In this document: positions 1-10,878 of the stretch, in pieces | Layout: each line of letters starts with the position of its first letter | How positions within the stretch are numbered: the stretch's first letter is position 1 | Assembly: GCF_900240975.1 (NCBI RefSeq) | Contig: NZ_LT968775.1 | Coordinates: 558,001 to 622,000 of the forward strand | DNA length: 64,000 nt | Source of the DNA: Mycobacterium sp. 4858 | GTDB taxonomy: Bacteria; Actinomycetota; Actinomycetes; Mycobacteriales; Mycobacteriaceae | Direction: 5' to 3' | Notes under the pieces: model-generated | Seen by the model: only the letters and a program-made list of their open reading frames with translations | The model's database searches: none | Told to the model about the DNA's origin: nothing | Translations under genes and position numbers: made by a program

Positions 1-3000
1 ACCCATTCGTGGGCCGACGCCGAGACCGGCAGTCGTGCCAGCAGGTCGATGGACTGGCGGCCCCATGTCCAATCGCTCAGGGCGGCTTTGTTGTCCGGCT
101 TCAGCAGCTCGGCGAGTTTCGGGTCACCGGTGCGCTCCTGCACGAACCGCACGAGGTCCCGGCTGATGTGGGCGATCTCCAGGCGCTCGGTCAGGGCGGA
201 GCGCAACGACATCAACCCGTGCTCGCCGACCTCGACCGGGGTCTGCCCGTCCAGTCCGGTGACAGACAGCCATTCGTCGACCAGTTGGTCGCTGTTGCGC
301 GGCCACACCCCCAGCGCGTCACCGGCTTCGTACTTCACGGTTTCTTCCGGCAGGTCGAAAACCAGCTGTCGCACGTCTTTTGCCGATTCCGGCCGACTCA
401 GCACGGTGTTGCGGACCACCCCGGTGATCAGCGGGTGCTTTTTGCTGTAGGTGCCCACTCCCGGCCGGGCGGACCGGGAGGGCGACGGGACGGTCGACGT
501 TGCGCGCGCCGGCGCGTGCTGATCGCGGCCGACAGGCGCGGGGGCGCGGGTGAGCGCCTCCATCACCTCGCCCAGCCACTTGGCCGCGGCGTCGTCATAG
601 TCGGGCTCACAGTCGGCCCGGTCGGCGATGCGGGTCGCGCCCAGTTCGGCGAGGCGTGTGTCGAGGCTGCGTCCGTGGCCGCAGAAATTGTCGTAGTTCG
701 AGTCGCCGAGGGCGAGCACCGCGTAACGGGTGTCGGTCAGCCTGGCCGCGCCGTCCGCCGTCAGCGCCCGCCAGAAGCCGGCACCGTTGTCCGGCGGTTC
801 ACCGTCACCGGTGGTGCTGGTGATCAGCAGCAGTTCCCGCGTCGAGGCCAGGTCGGCCAGCGGGAAGTCGTCCATGGCATGCAACGCGACCGGCAGCTCG
901 GCGTCGCCGAGCCTTGCGGCGACATCGGCGGCGAGCTCTTCCGCGGTCCCGGTCTGCGACGCCCACAACACCACGATGGGTGCCCGTGGCGCGGGTTTGG
1001 TGTAGGGGGCCTCGGTCGTGGACTGCTTGGCGGCTCGCGCTGGAGCCGGCGCGTCATCGCGCGAGAACAGACCCGCGAGCAGACCATCCACCCATAGCCG
1101 GGTGCCGGAATCGAAAGGAGCGCTCTGGGGCAGGGTGGGCACCCCCGTCACGCGTCGCCCGGCGTCCGACCGAAGCGCGGTCAACATCCCGGCCAGGTAG
1201 GAGCGGCCGAGCTCGTCGAATTCCGGCACGGGTTTGGTTGCCACACCGAGCAAGTCGGCCAGGGCATCGACCTGTGACACGCTGATTTCCGTGACCTCCG
1301 TGGGCGCGGGTTGCGGTGAGTCGGCGTCCGCCGCCGGCTTGGCGGCCGGATCTGGCGCGGAGACAGCGACTTTCGCCAACGTGACGGCGCACGCTTTGAA
1401 TTCCGGTTGGTTCGAGATGGGATCCACCGCGTCGTTGGTGACCGCGTTGATCGCCAGGTATTCGCCGAAGACGTCGTTCCAGTGGAAGGGGGCGAAGCAG
1501 TTACCGGGCCGCACCCGGTCGCTGATCGCGGCGGGCAGCACGGCGCGGCCGCGCCGGGAAGCGATCTCTGTCGCGTCGCCGTCGGCGATCTCCAGTCGTG
1601 CGGCGTCCTCGGGGTGGATTTCGATGAACGGCCCGGGGTTGAGCTTGTTGAGTTTGGCGACCTTGCCGGTCTTGGTCATCGTGTGCCACTGGTGCGGCAG
1701 GCGGCCGGTGTTCAACAGGAACGGGTAGTCGTTGTCCGGCATTTCCTCGGGCGGTAGGTGCGGGCGGGCGAAGAACACCGCGCGACCGTTCTCGGTGGGG
1801 AAGGCCAAGCGGGGTGTGCTGCCGTCCTCGCGGACCAGCCGGCTCTGACTGACCCCGTTGTTGAGGTAACGAATGGGGTTGCGGTCACCCGGCTGCTCTG
1901 GTGCGCAGGGCCACTGCAGCGGGCCCCGGCGCAGCCGGTCGTAGCTGGCTCCGCGCAGATCATAGCCGGTCTTCGGGTTCGAGAATCGCTTGATCTCTTC
2001 GAAGACCTCCTCGGCGGAGTCGTAGCTGAAAGCGTCCGAAAAGCCCATCTCGCAGGCGATACGGGCGATGATCTGCCAGTCGGGCAGCGCATCGCCCGGT
2101 GCCGTGACGGCGGGCTGGAACAACGTCATGTTGCGCTCGGAGTTGACCATCACGCCCTCGGCCTCCGACCACAGGGCCGCCGGCAGCAGCACATCGGCGT
2201 ATTCGTTGGTCTCGTTCTGCAGGAAGGCATCCTGGGTGATGACCAATTCCGCGCGCTCCAGCCCGGCCAGCACGGTTCGCCTATTGGCCACGGAGGCAAC
2301 GGGATTGGTGCAGACAATCCAGCACGCCTTGATGTCGCCCTCCGCCATCCGGGAGAACATGTCGATGGTGCCGGCGCCGACGTCGGTGCGCAACGTTCCC
2401 CGGGGGAGGCCCCACTGGTCTTCGGTGAAGGCGCGGTCCTCTGCCGACAGGACGGAGCGCTGGCCGGGCAGACCCGGTCCCATGTAACCCATTTCGCGGC
2501 CGCCCATCGCGTTGGGCTGACCCGTGAGCGAGAAGGGGCCGCTGCCGGGTTTGCAGATCGCGCCGGTGGCCAGGTGCAGATTGCACAGGGCGTTGGTGTT
2601 CCAGGTGCCGTGCGTGCTCTGGTTGAGGCCCATGGTCCAGCAGCTCACGAAGTTCTCGGCTTCACCGATCATGCGGGCCGCGGCGCGGATGTCGGCCTCG
2701 GGGATCCCGGTGATCTCGCTGACCGTGGCCGGGGGGTACTGCTCGAGGAAGCCGGGCATCACCTCCCACCCGTCAGTGAACTCGGCGATGAATTCGGGGT
2801 CGGTGTGCCCGTTTTCGACGATCAGGTGCAGCAGCCCGTTGAGCAGGGCGAGATCTGAGCCCGGAGCGATCTGAAGGAACAGGTCGGCCTTGTCCGCGGT
2901 CGCGGTGCGGCGCGGATCGACGACGATCAGCTTTGCCCCGGCCTTGACGCGGTCCATCATCCGCAGGAACAGGATGGGATGGCAGTCGGCCATGTTGGCG

Positions 3001-3554
3001 CCGATGACGAAGAAGACGTCGGCGTGTTCGAAGTCCTGGTATGAGCCGGGCGGCCCGTCCGCCCCCAGCGAGAGCTTGTAGCCGGAACCGGCGCTGGCCA
3101 TGCACAGCCGTGAGTTCGACTCGATCTGGTTGGTGCCGATGAAGCCCTTGGTCAGCTTGTTCGCCAGATATTGCGCCTCGATGGACATCTGTCCCGACAC
3201 GTACATGGCGAAGGAATCCGGGCCGTGCGCATCGATGATCGCCCGTAACCGGCCCGCGCACTGCGTGATCGCGCTGTCCATGTCGACGGCCTCGATCGGT
3301 TCCCCGCGGTCGGCGCGCACGTGCGCCGCTTCCATCCGGCCGGGCGCCTGCAACAGGTCCGAAGTGGTGGTGCCTTTGGTGCACAACCGGCCGAAGTTGG
3401 CTGGATGTTGTTTGTCCCCAACCGACTTCGCGATGTGACGGCGACCGCTCTCGGCATCTTCTGTGACCTGCAACACCATTCCGCAGCCCACGCCACAGTA
3501 TGCGCACACGGTGTTCACGGCATCGGTGTGAGACGCCATGGACTCCCTGGCCAC
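1..3554 (-). CDS. Nitrate reductase / sulfite reductase-type flavoprotein fusion (C-terminus outside window)
   Basis: Assimilatory nitrate reductase of the bis-MGD molybdopterin family fused to a CysJ/P450-reductase-like flavoprotein, expected to take electrons from NAD(P)H to nitrate in the cytoplasm. About 1184 residues are present and the gene runs off position 1. The N-terminal [4Fe-4S] cysteines are C17, C20, C24 and C58. [10 protein letters not shown] segment supplies the likely molybdenum-ligand cysteine. A flavodoxin domain follows ([29 protein letters not shown]), then the start of an FAD-binding CysJ domain. I chose GTG 3554 because AGGAGGG (3567-3561) lies 6 nt upstream; an in-frame ATG at 3539 is the alternative. 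It is divergent from the LppP and NarK genes, which fits a nitrate-use cluster. Families such as NarB/NasC share the first half. The product call is firm; the missing end is the NAD(P)H domain. Confidence 0.93.
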   Translation of the reverse strand, partial: MARESMASHTDAVNTVCAYCGVGCGMVLQVTEDAESGRRHIAKSVGDKQHPANFGRLCTKGTTTSDLLQAPGRMEAAHVRADRGEPIEAVDMDSAITQCAGRLRAIIDAHGPDSFAMYVSGQMSIEAQYLANKLTKGFIGTNQIESNSRLCMASAGSGYKLSLGADGPPGSYQDFEHADVFFVIGANMADCHPILFLRMMDRVKAGAKLIVVDPRRTATADKADLFLQIAPGSDLALLNGLLHLIVENGHTDPEFIAEFTDGWEVMPGFLEQYPPATVSEITGIPEADIRAAARMIGEAENFVSCWTMGLNQSTHGTWNTNALCNLHLATGAICKPGSGPFSLTGQPNAMGGREMGYMGPGLPGQRSVLSAEDRAFTEDQWGLPRGTLRTDVGAGTIDMFSRMAEGDIKACWIVCTNPVASVANRRTVLAGLERAELVITQDAFLQNETNEYADVLLPAALWSEAEGVMVNSERNMTLFQPAVTAPGDALPDWQIIARIACEMGFSDAFSYDSAEEVFEEIKRFSNPKTGYDLRGASYDRLRRGPLQWPCAPEQPGDRNPIRYLNNGVSQSRLVREDGSTPRLAFPTENGRAVFFARPHLPPEEMPDNDYPFLLNTGRLPHQWHTMTKTGKVAKLNKLNPGPFIEIHPEDAARLEIADGDATEIASRRGRAVLPAAISDRVRPGNCFAPFHWNDVFGEYLAINAVTNDAVDPISNQPEFKACAVTLAKVAVSAPDPAAKPAADADSPQPAPTEVTEISVSQVDALADLLGVATKPVPEFDELGRSYLAGMLTALRSDAGRRVTGVPTLPQSAPFDSGTRLWVDGLLAGLFSRDDAPAPARAAKQSTTEAPYTKPAPRAPIVVLWASQTGTAEELAADVAARLGDAELPVALHAMDDFPLADLASTRELLLITSTTGDGEPPDNGAGFWRALTADGAARLTDTRYAVLALGDSNYDNFCGHGRSLDTRLAELGATRIADRADCEPDYDDAAAKWLGEVMEALTRAPAPVGRDQHAPARATSTVPSPSRSARPGVGTYSKKHPLITGVVRNTVLSRPESAKDVRQLVFDLPEETVKYEAGDALGVWPRNSDQLVDEWLSVTGLDGQTPVEVGEHGLMSLRSALTERLEIAHISRDLVRFVQERTGDPKLAELLKPDNKAALSDWTWGRQSIDLLARLPVSASAHEW

Positions 3555-3629
3555 GCACTTCCCTCCTTTGAGCGCAACAGGCTTACATCGAATGGTGCGA
3601 CGAGGATGTTTCGGCACCGGGTATCCGGA

Positions 3630-3645
3630 GTTTCCCCCGTTTTAC
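3630..3645 (-). promoter_or_regulatory. Candidate GlnR box upstream of nitrate reductase
   Basis: On the minus strand this reads GTAAAACGGGGGAAAC. It matches the actinobacterial GlnR pattern GTnAC-N6-GAAAC except for one base in the first half-site. It lies about 76 nt upstream of the nitrate reductase start. GlnR is known to control nitrate and nitrite assimilation in mycobacteria, so the location is meaningful. Binding is inferred, not shown. Confidence 0.42.
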
Positions 3646-3834
3646 GGCTTCCTCTCACCGGCCAAAGCGCGTCCGTGAACTCTCGGAAAAGCCGCAAACC
3701 CCCAGGTCAGCCAGGGTCATCGTCGACCCGCTGACTCCGCTCAAGGCTACCGGGGCGGCTGGCGGCATCACCTATCGGAATGGCGTCTCCGACCAAACAA
3801 ACGGCACATTCACAGCCTTCGCTAAGCTCACCGC

Positions 3835-4317
3835 GTGCGTCGGCTGATGGTGATCCTCTTGATCCTGCTGGCGTCCGGTTGCGGCGAGAAGCACGCCGCA
3901 GCGCCGCCGGCGCCGGCCGACAAGTGCAAGGACTCCGATGGGCCGGCGCCCGACACCGTGCAGCGCGCCATCGCGTCGGTTCCCATCACCGTCCCGGGTG
4001 CCACGTGGGTGGAAATCGCTCGCGGACATGCCAGGAAGTGCCGCTTGTACTGGGTGCAGATCATCCCCACCATTGCCAGCGAATCCACCGGCCAGCAGCT
4101 GCTGTTCTTCGATCACAACACGTCGCTGGGCACGGCGACCCCGAACCCGAAGCCGTACATCACCGTGCTTCCGCCCTCCGACGACACCATCACGGTTCAG
4201 TACCAATGGTTGAAGGGCAACGATCAGCCGTGCTGCCCCACCGGTATCGGCACGGTGAAGTTCGAGATCGGCCCGGACGGCAAGCTGAGGGCGCTCGGCA
4301 AGATCCCGAATCAATGA
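3835..4317 (+). CDS. lppP: LppP/LprE-family lipoprotein
   Basis: Predicted exported lipoprotein of 160 residues. The GTG start gives a short charged N-terminus, a hydrophobic stretch (LMVILLILLASGC) and a lipobox whose Cys16 would be lipidated. The mature part has several cysteines (in KCKD, RKCR and QPCCP) that could form disulfides, and a beta-rich pattern. It resembles mycobacterial LppP, which in M. tuberculosis also sits next to a nitrate transporter (Rv2330c-Rv2329c). Function is unknown; the position suggests co-inheritance with nitrate genes rather than proof of a role. Confidence 0.8.
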   Translation: MRRLMVILLILLASGCGEKHAAAPPAPADKCKDSDGPAPDTVQRAIASVPITVPGATWVEIARGHARKCRLYWVQIIPTIASESTGQQLLFFDHNTSLGTATPNPKPYITVLPPSDDTITVQYQWLKGNDQPCCPTGIGTVKFEIGPDGKLRALGKIPNQ

Positions 4318-4536
4318 CGTTGGGCCACAAGCCGAACGCGCGCGAACCCCGCACGTTGATTGTCCGGCCCGCGTTGTGAATATTCAGACCCGAGAGCGGC
4401 TTCGTGCGGCCAAAAGGCCGAATTTCACAGGCTTTATTCAGTAGACTTTTACGCCGGGCTGCGCCATCACCGGGCGAGCCCTGTCATCCTTGACAACCAG
4501 TGCCGGCAGTGGATCCGGCGGAGGAAGGCAGGTCTC

Positions 4537-5946
4537 ATGGGCAGCTCGCGGCGCCTCACACACTGGGACCCAGAGGATGTCGTGGCGTGGGAAGCCGGGA
4601 ACAGGCTGATCGCCCGCCGGAACCTGATCTGGTCGATCGCGACCATGCACGTCGCCTTTTCCATCTGGTACCTGTGGTCGGTCATGGTGCTGTTCATGCC
4701 GGAGGACGTCTACGGGTTCACCACCGGCGACAAGCTGCTGGTGGGTGCCACCGCCGCCCTGGTCGGGGCGCTCGTGCGCATCCCGTACGCGATGGGCACG
4801 GCCAGGTTCGGCGGGCGTAACTGGGCGGTGCTGTCATCGGTCGTGCTCCTGATCCCGACCGTGGGTGCGATCGCGCTGCTGGCCCATCCCGGCCTGCCGT
4901 TGTGGCCCTACCTGGTGTGCGCGGCGCTGACGGGATTGGGCGGTGGCAACTACGCGGCGTCGCTGGCCAACGTCGAATCCTTTTATCCGCAGCGGCGCAA
5001 GGGGATGGCGCTGGGGCTCACCGGCGGGATCGGCAACCTCGGTGCCGCGGCCATCCAGGCCGTCGGCCTGGTGGTGCTGGCCACCGCAGGCCATCGGGCG
5101 CCGTACTGGGTGTGCGCCGTCTATCTGGTGCTGCTGGCCGTCGTCGGTGTCGGCGCGGCCCTGTTCATGGACAACCTCGACCATTCGATCGAGGTCGCCC
5201 ACGTGCGATCCGTTCTGTCGTTCCCCGATACCTGGGCGATCTCATTCCTCTACATGTGCGCCGCGGGATCCTTCATCGGTTTCGCGTTCGCCTTCGGCCA
5301 AGTGCTGCAACACAACCTGATGGCCGCCGGGCAAAGCCACGGGCAGGCCGCGCTGCACGCCGCCGAAATCGCCTTCGTCGGACCGCTGTTGGGATCGATC
5401 GCACGGGTGGTCGGTGGCAGGCTGGGCGATCGTTTCGACGGTGGCCGCGTCACGCTGGTCGTCCTGACCGCCATGATCGCCGCCGGAGGCTTCCTGGTCG
5501 CCGTCAGCACCCATGAAGACCTCACACGCGTTCCCGGCGACCCGGTGGGGGCTTTCACGACGATCGGCTACGTCGTCGGATTCATTGCGCTGTTTATCTT
5601 TTGCGGCATCGGCAAGGGCTCGGTGTTCAAGCTCATCCCGTCGGTCGTGGCGGAGCGAAGCCGTGCGCTGGGTGTCGCCGACGCCGAGCGGCGGCACTGG
5701 GAGACCGTGCGGGCAGGAGCGCTGATCGGATTCGCCGGCTCGCTGGGCGCACTCGGGGGAGTGGTGATCAACCTGGCGCTGCGGCAGTCCTACGCCAGCG
5801 CCGACACCGAGACGCCGGCGTTCTGGTTCTTCCTGATCTGTTACGTCGCTGCCGCGATCCTGACCTGGGTCAGATACGTCGGGCCGCAACGGGACGCGGC
5901 GCGGCCGGGCTGGGAGGTGCTCGGCGAGCAGCCCGTCAGCTCGTGA
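4537..5946 (+). CDS. narK: Nitrate/nitrite transporter, NarK family (MFS)
   Basis: Twelve-helix major facilitator protein of about 469 residues for nitrate uptake or nitrite export across the inner membrane. Family signatures are the glycine-rich stretches GLGGGNYAASLANVESFYP and GLTGGIGNLGAAAIQ, typical of NarK nitrate signatures. An open frame continues upstream to 4360, but ATG 4537 is preferred because GAGGAAGG lies just before it and the protein then starts with the usual cytoplasmic tail (MGSSRRLTHWDPED). Its stop overlaps the stop of the converging acyl-CoA dehydrogenase by 11 bp. Synteny with LppP points to the Rv2329c (narK1) orthologue. Confidence 0.9.
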   Translation: MGSSRRLTHWDPEDVVAWEAGNRLIARRNLIWSIATMHVAFSIWYLWSVMVLFMPEDVYGFTTGDKLLVGATAALVGALVRIPYAMGTARFGGRNWAVLSSVVLLIPTVGAIALLAHPGLPLWPYLVCAALTGLGGGNYAASLANVESFYPQRRKGMALGLTGGIGNLGAAAIQAVGLVVLATAGHRAPYWVCAVYLVLLAVVGVGAALFMDNLDHSIEVAHVRSVLSFPDTWAISFLYMCAAGSFIGFAFAFGQVLQHNLMAAGQSHGQAALHAAEIAFVGPLLGSIARVVGGRLGDRFDGGRVTLVVLTAMIAAGGFLVAVSTHEDLTRVPGDPVGAFTTIGYVVGFIALFIFCGIGKGSVFKLIPSVVAERSRALGVADAERRHWETVRAGALIGFAGSLGALGGVVINLALRQSYASADTETPAFWFFLICYVAAAILTWVRYVGPQRDAARPGWEVLGEQPVSS

Positions 5947-7888
5947 CCGTGTCCGCCAAGTTCTCCGGGTGCAGCATCTCGGCATAGCGCAGCTGCTCGG
6001 GGATCCCGAAGCCGTCGACGAGCGTTTGCGCGTGGGGGCGCAGCGCGCGGCATCGATCGTTGATGCCCCGGGTGACGGCCTTGGCGCGTTCGGTGGACAG
6101 GTACCGATGCTCGATGTACCAGGCTTTGTCGTCCTCGATCACCGACAGCGCGTACAGATCGCAGACGATGCCCAACAGCTCCCGGGCCTCCTCGTGCGGG
6201 CAGGCGTCGATGCCGGCCACGAACGCTTCGAGGATCACCCGGTCGATGTGCGCGGCCGCGGCGTGCAGCACGTGGTCCTGCACCGCGTTGAATGCGTCGA
6301 ACTCCGACATCTCCTTGGATTTGGCCTGCAGCCGGCGCGCGACGGAGGCGAGGAGGTATTCCTCCCGATCCTCGAACATCTTGATCTGGGTGCCCCGGTT
6401 GAACAGGCTGCCCTCTTCCTCGCTGTCCTGCCGGGCGTCCACGATGGTTTGGATGATCGTCTCTGCCGCAGTGCGTTTGACCACGCGCTCACCGACGGTG
6501 TTGGCGGCGAAACGGACCCATTCGACGGGGCTCATGCTGCGGATGTCGTCGGCGTAGGCCGTCAGCAGCTCCTTGGCCACCAGCTGCGTCAGGACGTGGT
6601 TGTCACCCTCGAACGTGGTGAACACGTCGGTGTCGCCGCGTAGCGCGACCAACCGGTTCTCGGCCATGTAGCCCGCGCCGCCGCAGGCCTCCCGCGCCTC
6701 CTGAATCGCCCGGGACGCGTGCCAGGTGTTGGCCGCCTTCAAGCCGGCGGCACGTGCCTCCAATTCGCGTTGCTCGTCGGCGTCGACTGCGTCGGCGGTC
6801 TGGATGTCATGGCATTTACCGACCAGCTCGTTCTGGGCGAACTGCAGCGCGTACGACTTGGCGATCAACGGGAACAGCCGGCGCTGGTGCACCAGGTAGT
6901 CCATGATCAGCACCTCGGACTCGTCGTCGGGTGCGCTGAATTGCTTGCGCTGCAAGGCGTATCGCGTGGCGATGTCCAACGCGACGCGCGCGGCCGCGCC
7001 CGCGCTGCCGCCCACCGTGATCCGCCCGCGCACCAACGTGCCCAGCATGGTGAAGAACCGGCGGTTGGGGTTCTCGATCGGTGAGCTGTAGGTCCCGTCC
7101 GGCGCCACGTCGCCGTATTTGTTCAGCAGGTTCACCCGCGGGACGCGGACGTGGTCGAAGACGATTCGGCCGTTGTCGACCCCGGGCAGGCCGCCCTTGT
7201 ACTCACAGTCCGACGTCGTCACCCCGGGCAGGTCGTTGCCGTCGGCGTCGCGGATCGGCACCAGCAGACAGTGCACGCCGTGCTGGACCGGCTCGCCGTT
7301 CTCGGTCGTGATGAGTTGCGCGAATACCGCTGCCATGGTGGCGGTTTCGGCCGCCCCACCGATGTAATCCTTACGGGCCGTCGGCGTGGGGGAGTCGACG
7401 ATGAACTCCTCCGTCGCGGGGTCATACGTCGCGGTGGTCTCCAGCGACTGCACGTCGCTGCCGTGTCCGGTCTCGGTCATCGCGAAGCAGCCCCGCAATT
7501 CCAGGCTGATGATCTTCTTCACGTAGGCCTCGTGGTGGCGCTCGGTGCCGAGGTTTTCCACGGCGCCGCCGAACAGCCCCCACTGAACGCCGGCCTTCAC
7601 CATCAACGACAGATCCGACATCGCGAGCATCTCGATCATCGTGATGGCGGCGCCGATGTCGCCGGTGCCGCCGTGCTCCTTGCGGAAGTTGTCGGCGGCG
7701 GCGCCGAACGCGGCCATGATCCTCATCTGCTCCGCCACCTTGGTGCGCGCGATCACGGTGTTCGGGGTGTAGTGCGGGCGGAAGAGGTCCTCACTCATGG
7801 TGGACCGCAGCTGGTTCTTGACGTCGCGCCAACGCCCGTCGAGGGCGTTGCGCAGCTGCTCGGCAATGGTTGTGCTATCTGGCGCCAT
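5936..7888 (-). CDS. Acyl-CoA dehydrogenase / oxidase-like protein
   Basis: Flavoprotein of about 650 residues in the large acyl-CoA dehydrogenase/acyl-CoA oxidase group, expected to introduce the 2,3 double bond in beta-oxidation. The FAD/substrate loop reads CFAMTETGHGSDV, and GGAGYMAENRLVALRGD matches the C-terminal ACAD signature. The extra C-terminal helical part, beyond the usual 380-400 residue FadE size, resembles peroxisomal acyl-CoA oxidases. An open frame reaches 7993, but ATG 7888 gives a natural N-terminus. There is no obvious electron-transfer partner beside it, so the substrate cannot be inferred. Confidence 0.85.
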   Translation of the reverse strand: MAPDSTTIAEQLRNALDGRWRDVKNQLRSTMSEDLFRPHYTPNTVIARTKVAEQMRIMAAFGAAADNFRKEHGGTGDIGAAITMIEMLAMSDLSLMVKAGVQWGLFGGAVENLGTERHHEAYVKKIISLELRGCFAMTETGHGSDVQSLETTATYDPATEEFIVDSPTPTARKDYIGGAAETATMAAVFAQLITTENGEPVQHGVHCLLVPIRDADGNDLPGVTTSDCEYKGGLPGVDNGRIVFDHVRVPRVNLLNKYGDVAPDGTYSSPIENPNRRFFTMLGTLVRGRITVGGSAGAAARVALDIATRYALQRKQFSAPDDESEVLIMDYLVHQRRLFPLIAKSYALQFAQNELVGKCHDIQTADAVDADEQRELEARAAGLKAANTWHASRAIQEAREACGGAGYMAENRLVALRGDTDVFTTFEGDNHVLTQLVAKELLTAYADDIRSMSPVEWVRFAANTVGERVVKRTAAETIIQTIVDARQDSEEEGSLFNRGTQIKMFEDREEYLLASVARRLQAKSKEMSEFDAFNAVQDHVLHAAAAHIDRVILEAFVAGIDACPHEEARELLGIVCDLYALSVIEDDKAWYIEHRYLSTERAKAVTRGINDRCRALRPHAQTLVDGFGIPEQLRYAEMLHPENLADTVTS

Positions 7889-8016
7889 AGACCGACCGTA
7901 TCCCCCGGTTCGCGTTGCGTGAAACAACAACCCGATTTTCACCGAACGTGCATCCATGGCGAGGTCGAGGCCGAATTTTCGTGCTGAGTGCACGCTCGCC
8001 CGCTACCTTCTCGGTT

Positions 8017-9117
8017 ATGAGTCGGTGGGTGGCGTCGATGTGTCTCGCCCTGGCGTTGGTGGGATGCGCGTCCGGGCATCCACCCGCGCCGCGGCCGATG
8101 CTGACGTATCTGGGCCAGTCGCAGGTTCCGTTCGACGCCACCTTCGACGGCACCGTCATCGGCGGGCTGTCGGCGCTCAGCTACGACCCGGGCCGCCAGC
8201 TGTATTACGTGATCAGTGACGATCGCTCCAAGAAGAATCCGGCCCGGTTCTACACGGTGCAGTTGTCCCTGTCGGACAGGGGAATTGACCACGTCACGTT
8301 CACCGGCACCCATCCGCTGCTCGACCCGTCCGGCCGGCCGTTCCCGCCGCTCAGGGCGGATACCACGCCGCCGATCGTTCCCCCCGACCCCGAAGGCATC
8401 GCGTTCGATCCCGCCCGGCAGCGGCTGTACTGGTCCTCCGAAGGTGAGCGGCTCACCGCCGGCCCGGTGTTGCTCGACCCGTGGATCCGGACCGCGGCGC
8501 TCGACGGTGCCTACCTGGGCCAGTTCACCCTGCCGGCCAATCTGGCGATGTCGGCGCAGCGCGTGGGCCCGCGCAGAGACAGGGCGCTGGAGGGCCTGGC
8601 GCTGACGCCCGACGGCCGATCGCTGTTCGCCGCGATGGAGGCCCCCGGCTACAACGACGGTCCGCTCAGCGGCGGCGGCCCCCGCATCCTCCCCCGGATC
8701 ACGAAGTTCGACGTCGCGCCCGGCGCGGCCACGGCCCAATCCGCGTCCCCGAGGGAGCCGCCGGCCCCGCCCGCCGATGTCAACGGTGTCTCCGATCTGG
8801 TCGCCCTGTCGGACACGACCTTCTTGGTGATCGAGCGATCGTCGGCCCTGCCGCCGACGGTGCGGATCTACCGCGCCGAAATCGGTGCGGCGACAGACGT
8901 TTTGACCACCCCGTCGATGGAGCACGCGGCCGTGACGCCCATGACTAAAACCCTGGCGGTCGATTTGTCGTCCACGCCGGGACTGTCACCGCTGGACAAC
9001 GTCGAGGGCATCACGCTGGGACCGAAGCTGCCCGACGGTCGCCAGTCGGTGGTGCTGGTCAGCGACAACAACTTCTCGCCCCGCCAGGTCACCCAGTTCC
9101 TGTTGTTGGCGATGTGA
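8017..9117 (+). CDS. Esterase-like-activity-of-phytase family lipoprotein
   Basis: Exported lipoprotein of 366 residues. The signal sequence ends in a lipobox (ALVGCAS, Cys14 region). The mature chain matches the 'esterase-like activity of phytase' beta-propeller family: GGLSALSYDPGRQLYYVISDDRS at the start, DPEGIAFDP and EGLALTPDGRSLF repeats in the middle, and LDNVEGITLGPKLPDGR at the end. Enzymatic activity in this family is poorly established. The frame is open back to 7915, but ATG 8017 starts the signal peptide. Its 3' end overlaps the converging ABC gene by 29 bp. Confidence 0.8.
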   Translation: MSRWVASMCLALALVGCASGHPPAPRPMLTYLGQSQVPFDATFDGTVIGGLSALSYDPGRQLYYVISDDRSKKNPARFYTVQLSLSDRGIDHVTFTGTHPLLDPSGRPFPPLRADTTPPIVPPDPEGIAFDPARQRLYWSSEGERLTAGPVLLDPWIRTAALDGAYLGQFTLPANLAMSAQRVGPRRDRALEGLALTPDGRSLFAAMEAPGYNDGPLSGGGPRILPRITKFDVAPGAATAQSASPREPPAPPADVNGVSDLVALSDTTFLVIERSSALPPTVRIYRAEIGAATDVLTTPSMEHAAVTPMTKTLAVDLSSTPGLSPLDNVEGITLGPKLPDGRQSVVLVSDNNFSPRQVTQFLLLAM

Positions 9118-10870
9118 TGCGGGCCCGGCCGGGCTCGGGCCGCAGCCGGTAGAGGGTGAAGCCCGTCGCCGCCACGCCGAAGAGCACCAGCATGGTCATG
9201 TCGAACACCCACCAACCGCTGTAGTGGGTCCACGTCTGGGAGTCGGCGGCCAGCGCGTCGACCCTGCGCAGGTCGACCGTGGACGCCGACGCGGCGAAGC
9301 CCCATCGGGCGGGAACGAACCAGGAGATCTCCTGGAAGCCCCACTTGCTCACCAGCTGGACGAGGCTCCCGTTGAACAGCGCCGACGCCAGGATCACCGG
9401 CAACAGCAGCGGCAGGACCTCACGCAGCCGAGTGCCCAGCGCCGACAACGCGAGCCCGATCACCGCGGACACGATGGCCGTCACCGCCACGCTCACATAG
9501 AGCTCGAGCGTGGCGTCGTGCAGCAAGGCGGCGCCGCGCGTTGGACCGCCCTTCTCGGCGACGACGATGGCGAACACGACTGCCGTCAACAGGGCCGCGG
9601 CGACGCCGAACACCAGGATCTTGGCGGCCAGGTAGGCCGTCGTCGACATCCCGAGAGCCTGCTCGCGCCGGAAGACGTGCCGCTCGCCCACCACGGCCCG
9701 GATCGTCAGCGCGGTGCCGATGATCACCGCGGCGACGTTGAGGGCGGCCAGGAGCTCGATGGCTTCGTGCGGGTGGGCGGCGCCCGCCGGTGGCCGGGCC
9801 AAGCCCGAATCGCCCGGGATCAGCAGCGTCGCTCCCGCCAGCAGGAACGGCAGAATCGCCAAGAACACGAAGTAGAGCCGGTCGGCGAAGATCAGCCTGA
9901 CGTCGCGGCGGGCCAGCAGCCGGACCTGCCGCGCCATCGGGGGTTCGGCGGGCGGCGGCGACGGGGCGGCCACCTCGGGCGGCGCCGTCAACGCCGACGC
10001 CGATGGGCGGGCACGGAACGCACGGTGGGGTCCGCCGGGATCGGCGCCCGCCCGGGCGAGCACCGCGGACCAGTCGGCCGTGCCCATCGCGGCCTCGATC
10101 TGCGCGGGCGGCCCGAGGAATGCCGTCGTACCGGCCGAGGTGAGAACCAGCACCTGATCGCACAGGTCGAAGTCGGTCGACGACGTCCGCGATGACGCGG
10201 CCGCCACGACCACGCAGCCGATGTCGGCCTGGCGCCGCAGCATCGCCATCACGTGGCGCTGTTGTTCGGCGTCCAGGCCGGCGCTCGGCTCATCAACCAC
10301 GAGCAGCGTCGGCCGGGTGACGAGCTCGACCGCCAGCGCGGCGCACCGGCGCAGCTCGGGCGGTAGCTTGCCGATCCGGGTGGCCCGGTGCGGTGTCAGC
10401 TCGAGTTCCTCGAGAACCTGGCTGACCACGCGGTCTCGTTGCTCGGTCGAAACGTCCTGCGGCAGGCGCATTTCGGCGGCGTATCGCACGACCCGTTCGA
10501 CGGTCAGCTGCCGGTGCAGGCGGTCGTCGGGCGACACGATGCCGATGCGGCTGCGCATGGACTGCGGCTCGGCGTGCACGTCGTGGCCGTCGACGGTGAC
10601 GCGGCCGGAGCTGAGTTGCCTGGTGCCGGCGAGCAGTCCGAGCAGCGCGGAGTTGCGCGCGGCCGAGGGCCCGACGACCGCGGTGAACGTGCCCGGACGC
10701 GCCGTGAAGGAGATATCCGACAGCGTCTCGCGCCCGTCGACGGTGAGTCCGAGCCGGTACGCGGCGACTCCGACGGTGCGGGCGTCGGCCTTGAGCGGCA
10801 GGCGGTAGGTGGCGTTCGGCTCCGCCGGGCGAATCGAAGGACGCGCGACGCGCAGTTTCGAGGTGACCAT
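9089..10870 (-). CDS. ABC half-transporter with degenerate ATPase domain
   Basis: A 593-residue protein with an N-terminal ABC nucleotide-binding domain (about 30-250), a proline-rich linker (about 280-325) and a C-terminal ABC2-type membrane domain with about six helices. The layout recalls M. tuberculosis Rv1747 without its FHA part. The Walker A site reads GPSAARNS (67-74), with Arg and Asn where the family has Gly-Lys. The signature LSGGQ is replaced by LPPEL (169-173), the Q-loop glutamine is lost (VSPDD), and no switch histidine is visible. Walker B (LLVVDEPSAGLD) is intact. It follows the FHA gene by 8 nt, so the two are probably one operon. ATP hydrolysis is doubtful. Confidence 0.82.
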   Translation of the reverse strand: MVTSKLRVARPSIRPAEPNATYRLPLKADARTVGVAAYRLGLTVDGRETLSDISFTARPGTFTAVVGPSAARNSALLGLLAGTRQLSSGRVTVDGHDVHAEPQSMRSRIGIVSPDDRLHRQLTVERVVRYAAEMRLPQDVSTEQRDRVVSQVLEELELTPHRATRIGKLPPELRRCAALAVELVTRPTLLVVDEPSAGLDAEQQRHVMAMLRRQADIGCVVVAAASSRTSSTDFDLCDQVLVLTSAGTTAFLGPPAQIEAAMGTADWSAVLARAGADPGGPHRAFRARPSASALTAPPEVAAPSPPPAEPPMARQVRLLARRDVRLIFADRLYFVFLAILPFLLAGATLLIPGDSGLARPPAGAAHPHEAIELLAALNVAAVIIGTALTIRAVVGERHVFRREQALGMSTTAYLAAKILVFGVAAALLTAVVFAIVVAEKGGPTRGAALLHDATLELYVSVAVTAIVSAVIGLALSALGTRLREVLPLLLPVILASALFNGSLVQLVSKWGFQEISWFVPARWGFAASASTVDLRRVDALAADSQTWTHYSGWWVFDMTMLVLFGVAATGFTLYRLRPEPGRARITSPTTGTG

Positions 10871-10878
10871 CCGTTCGA

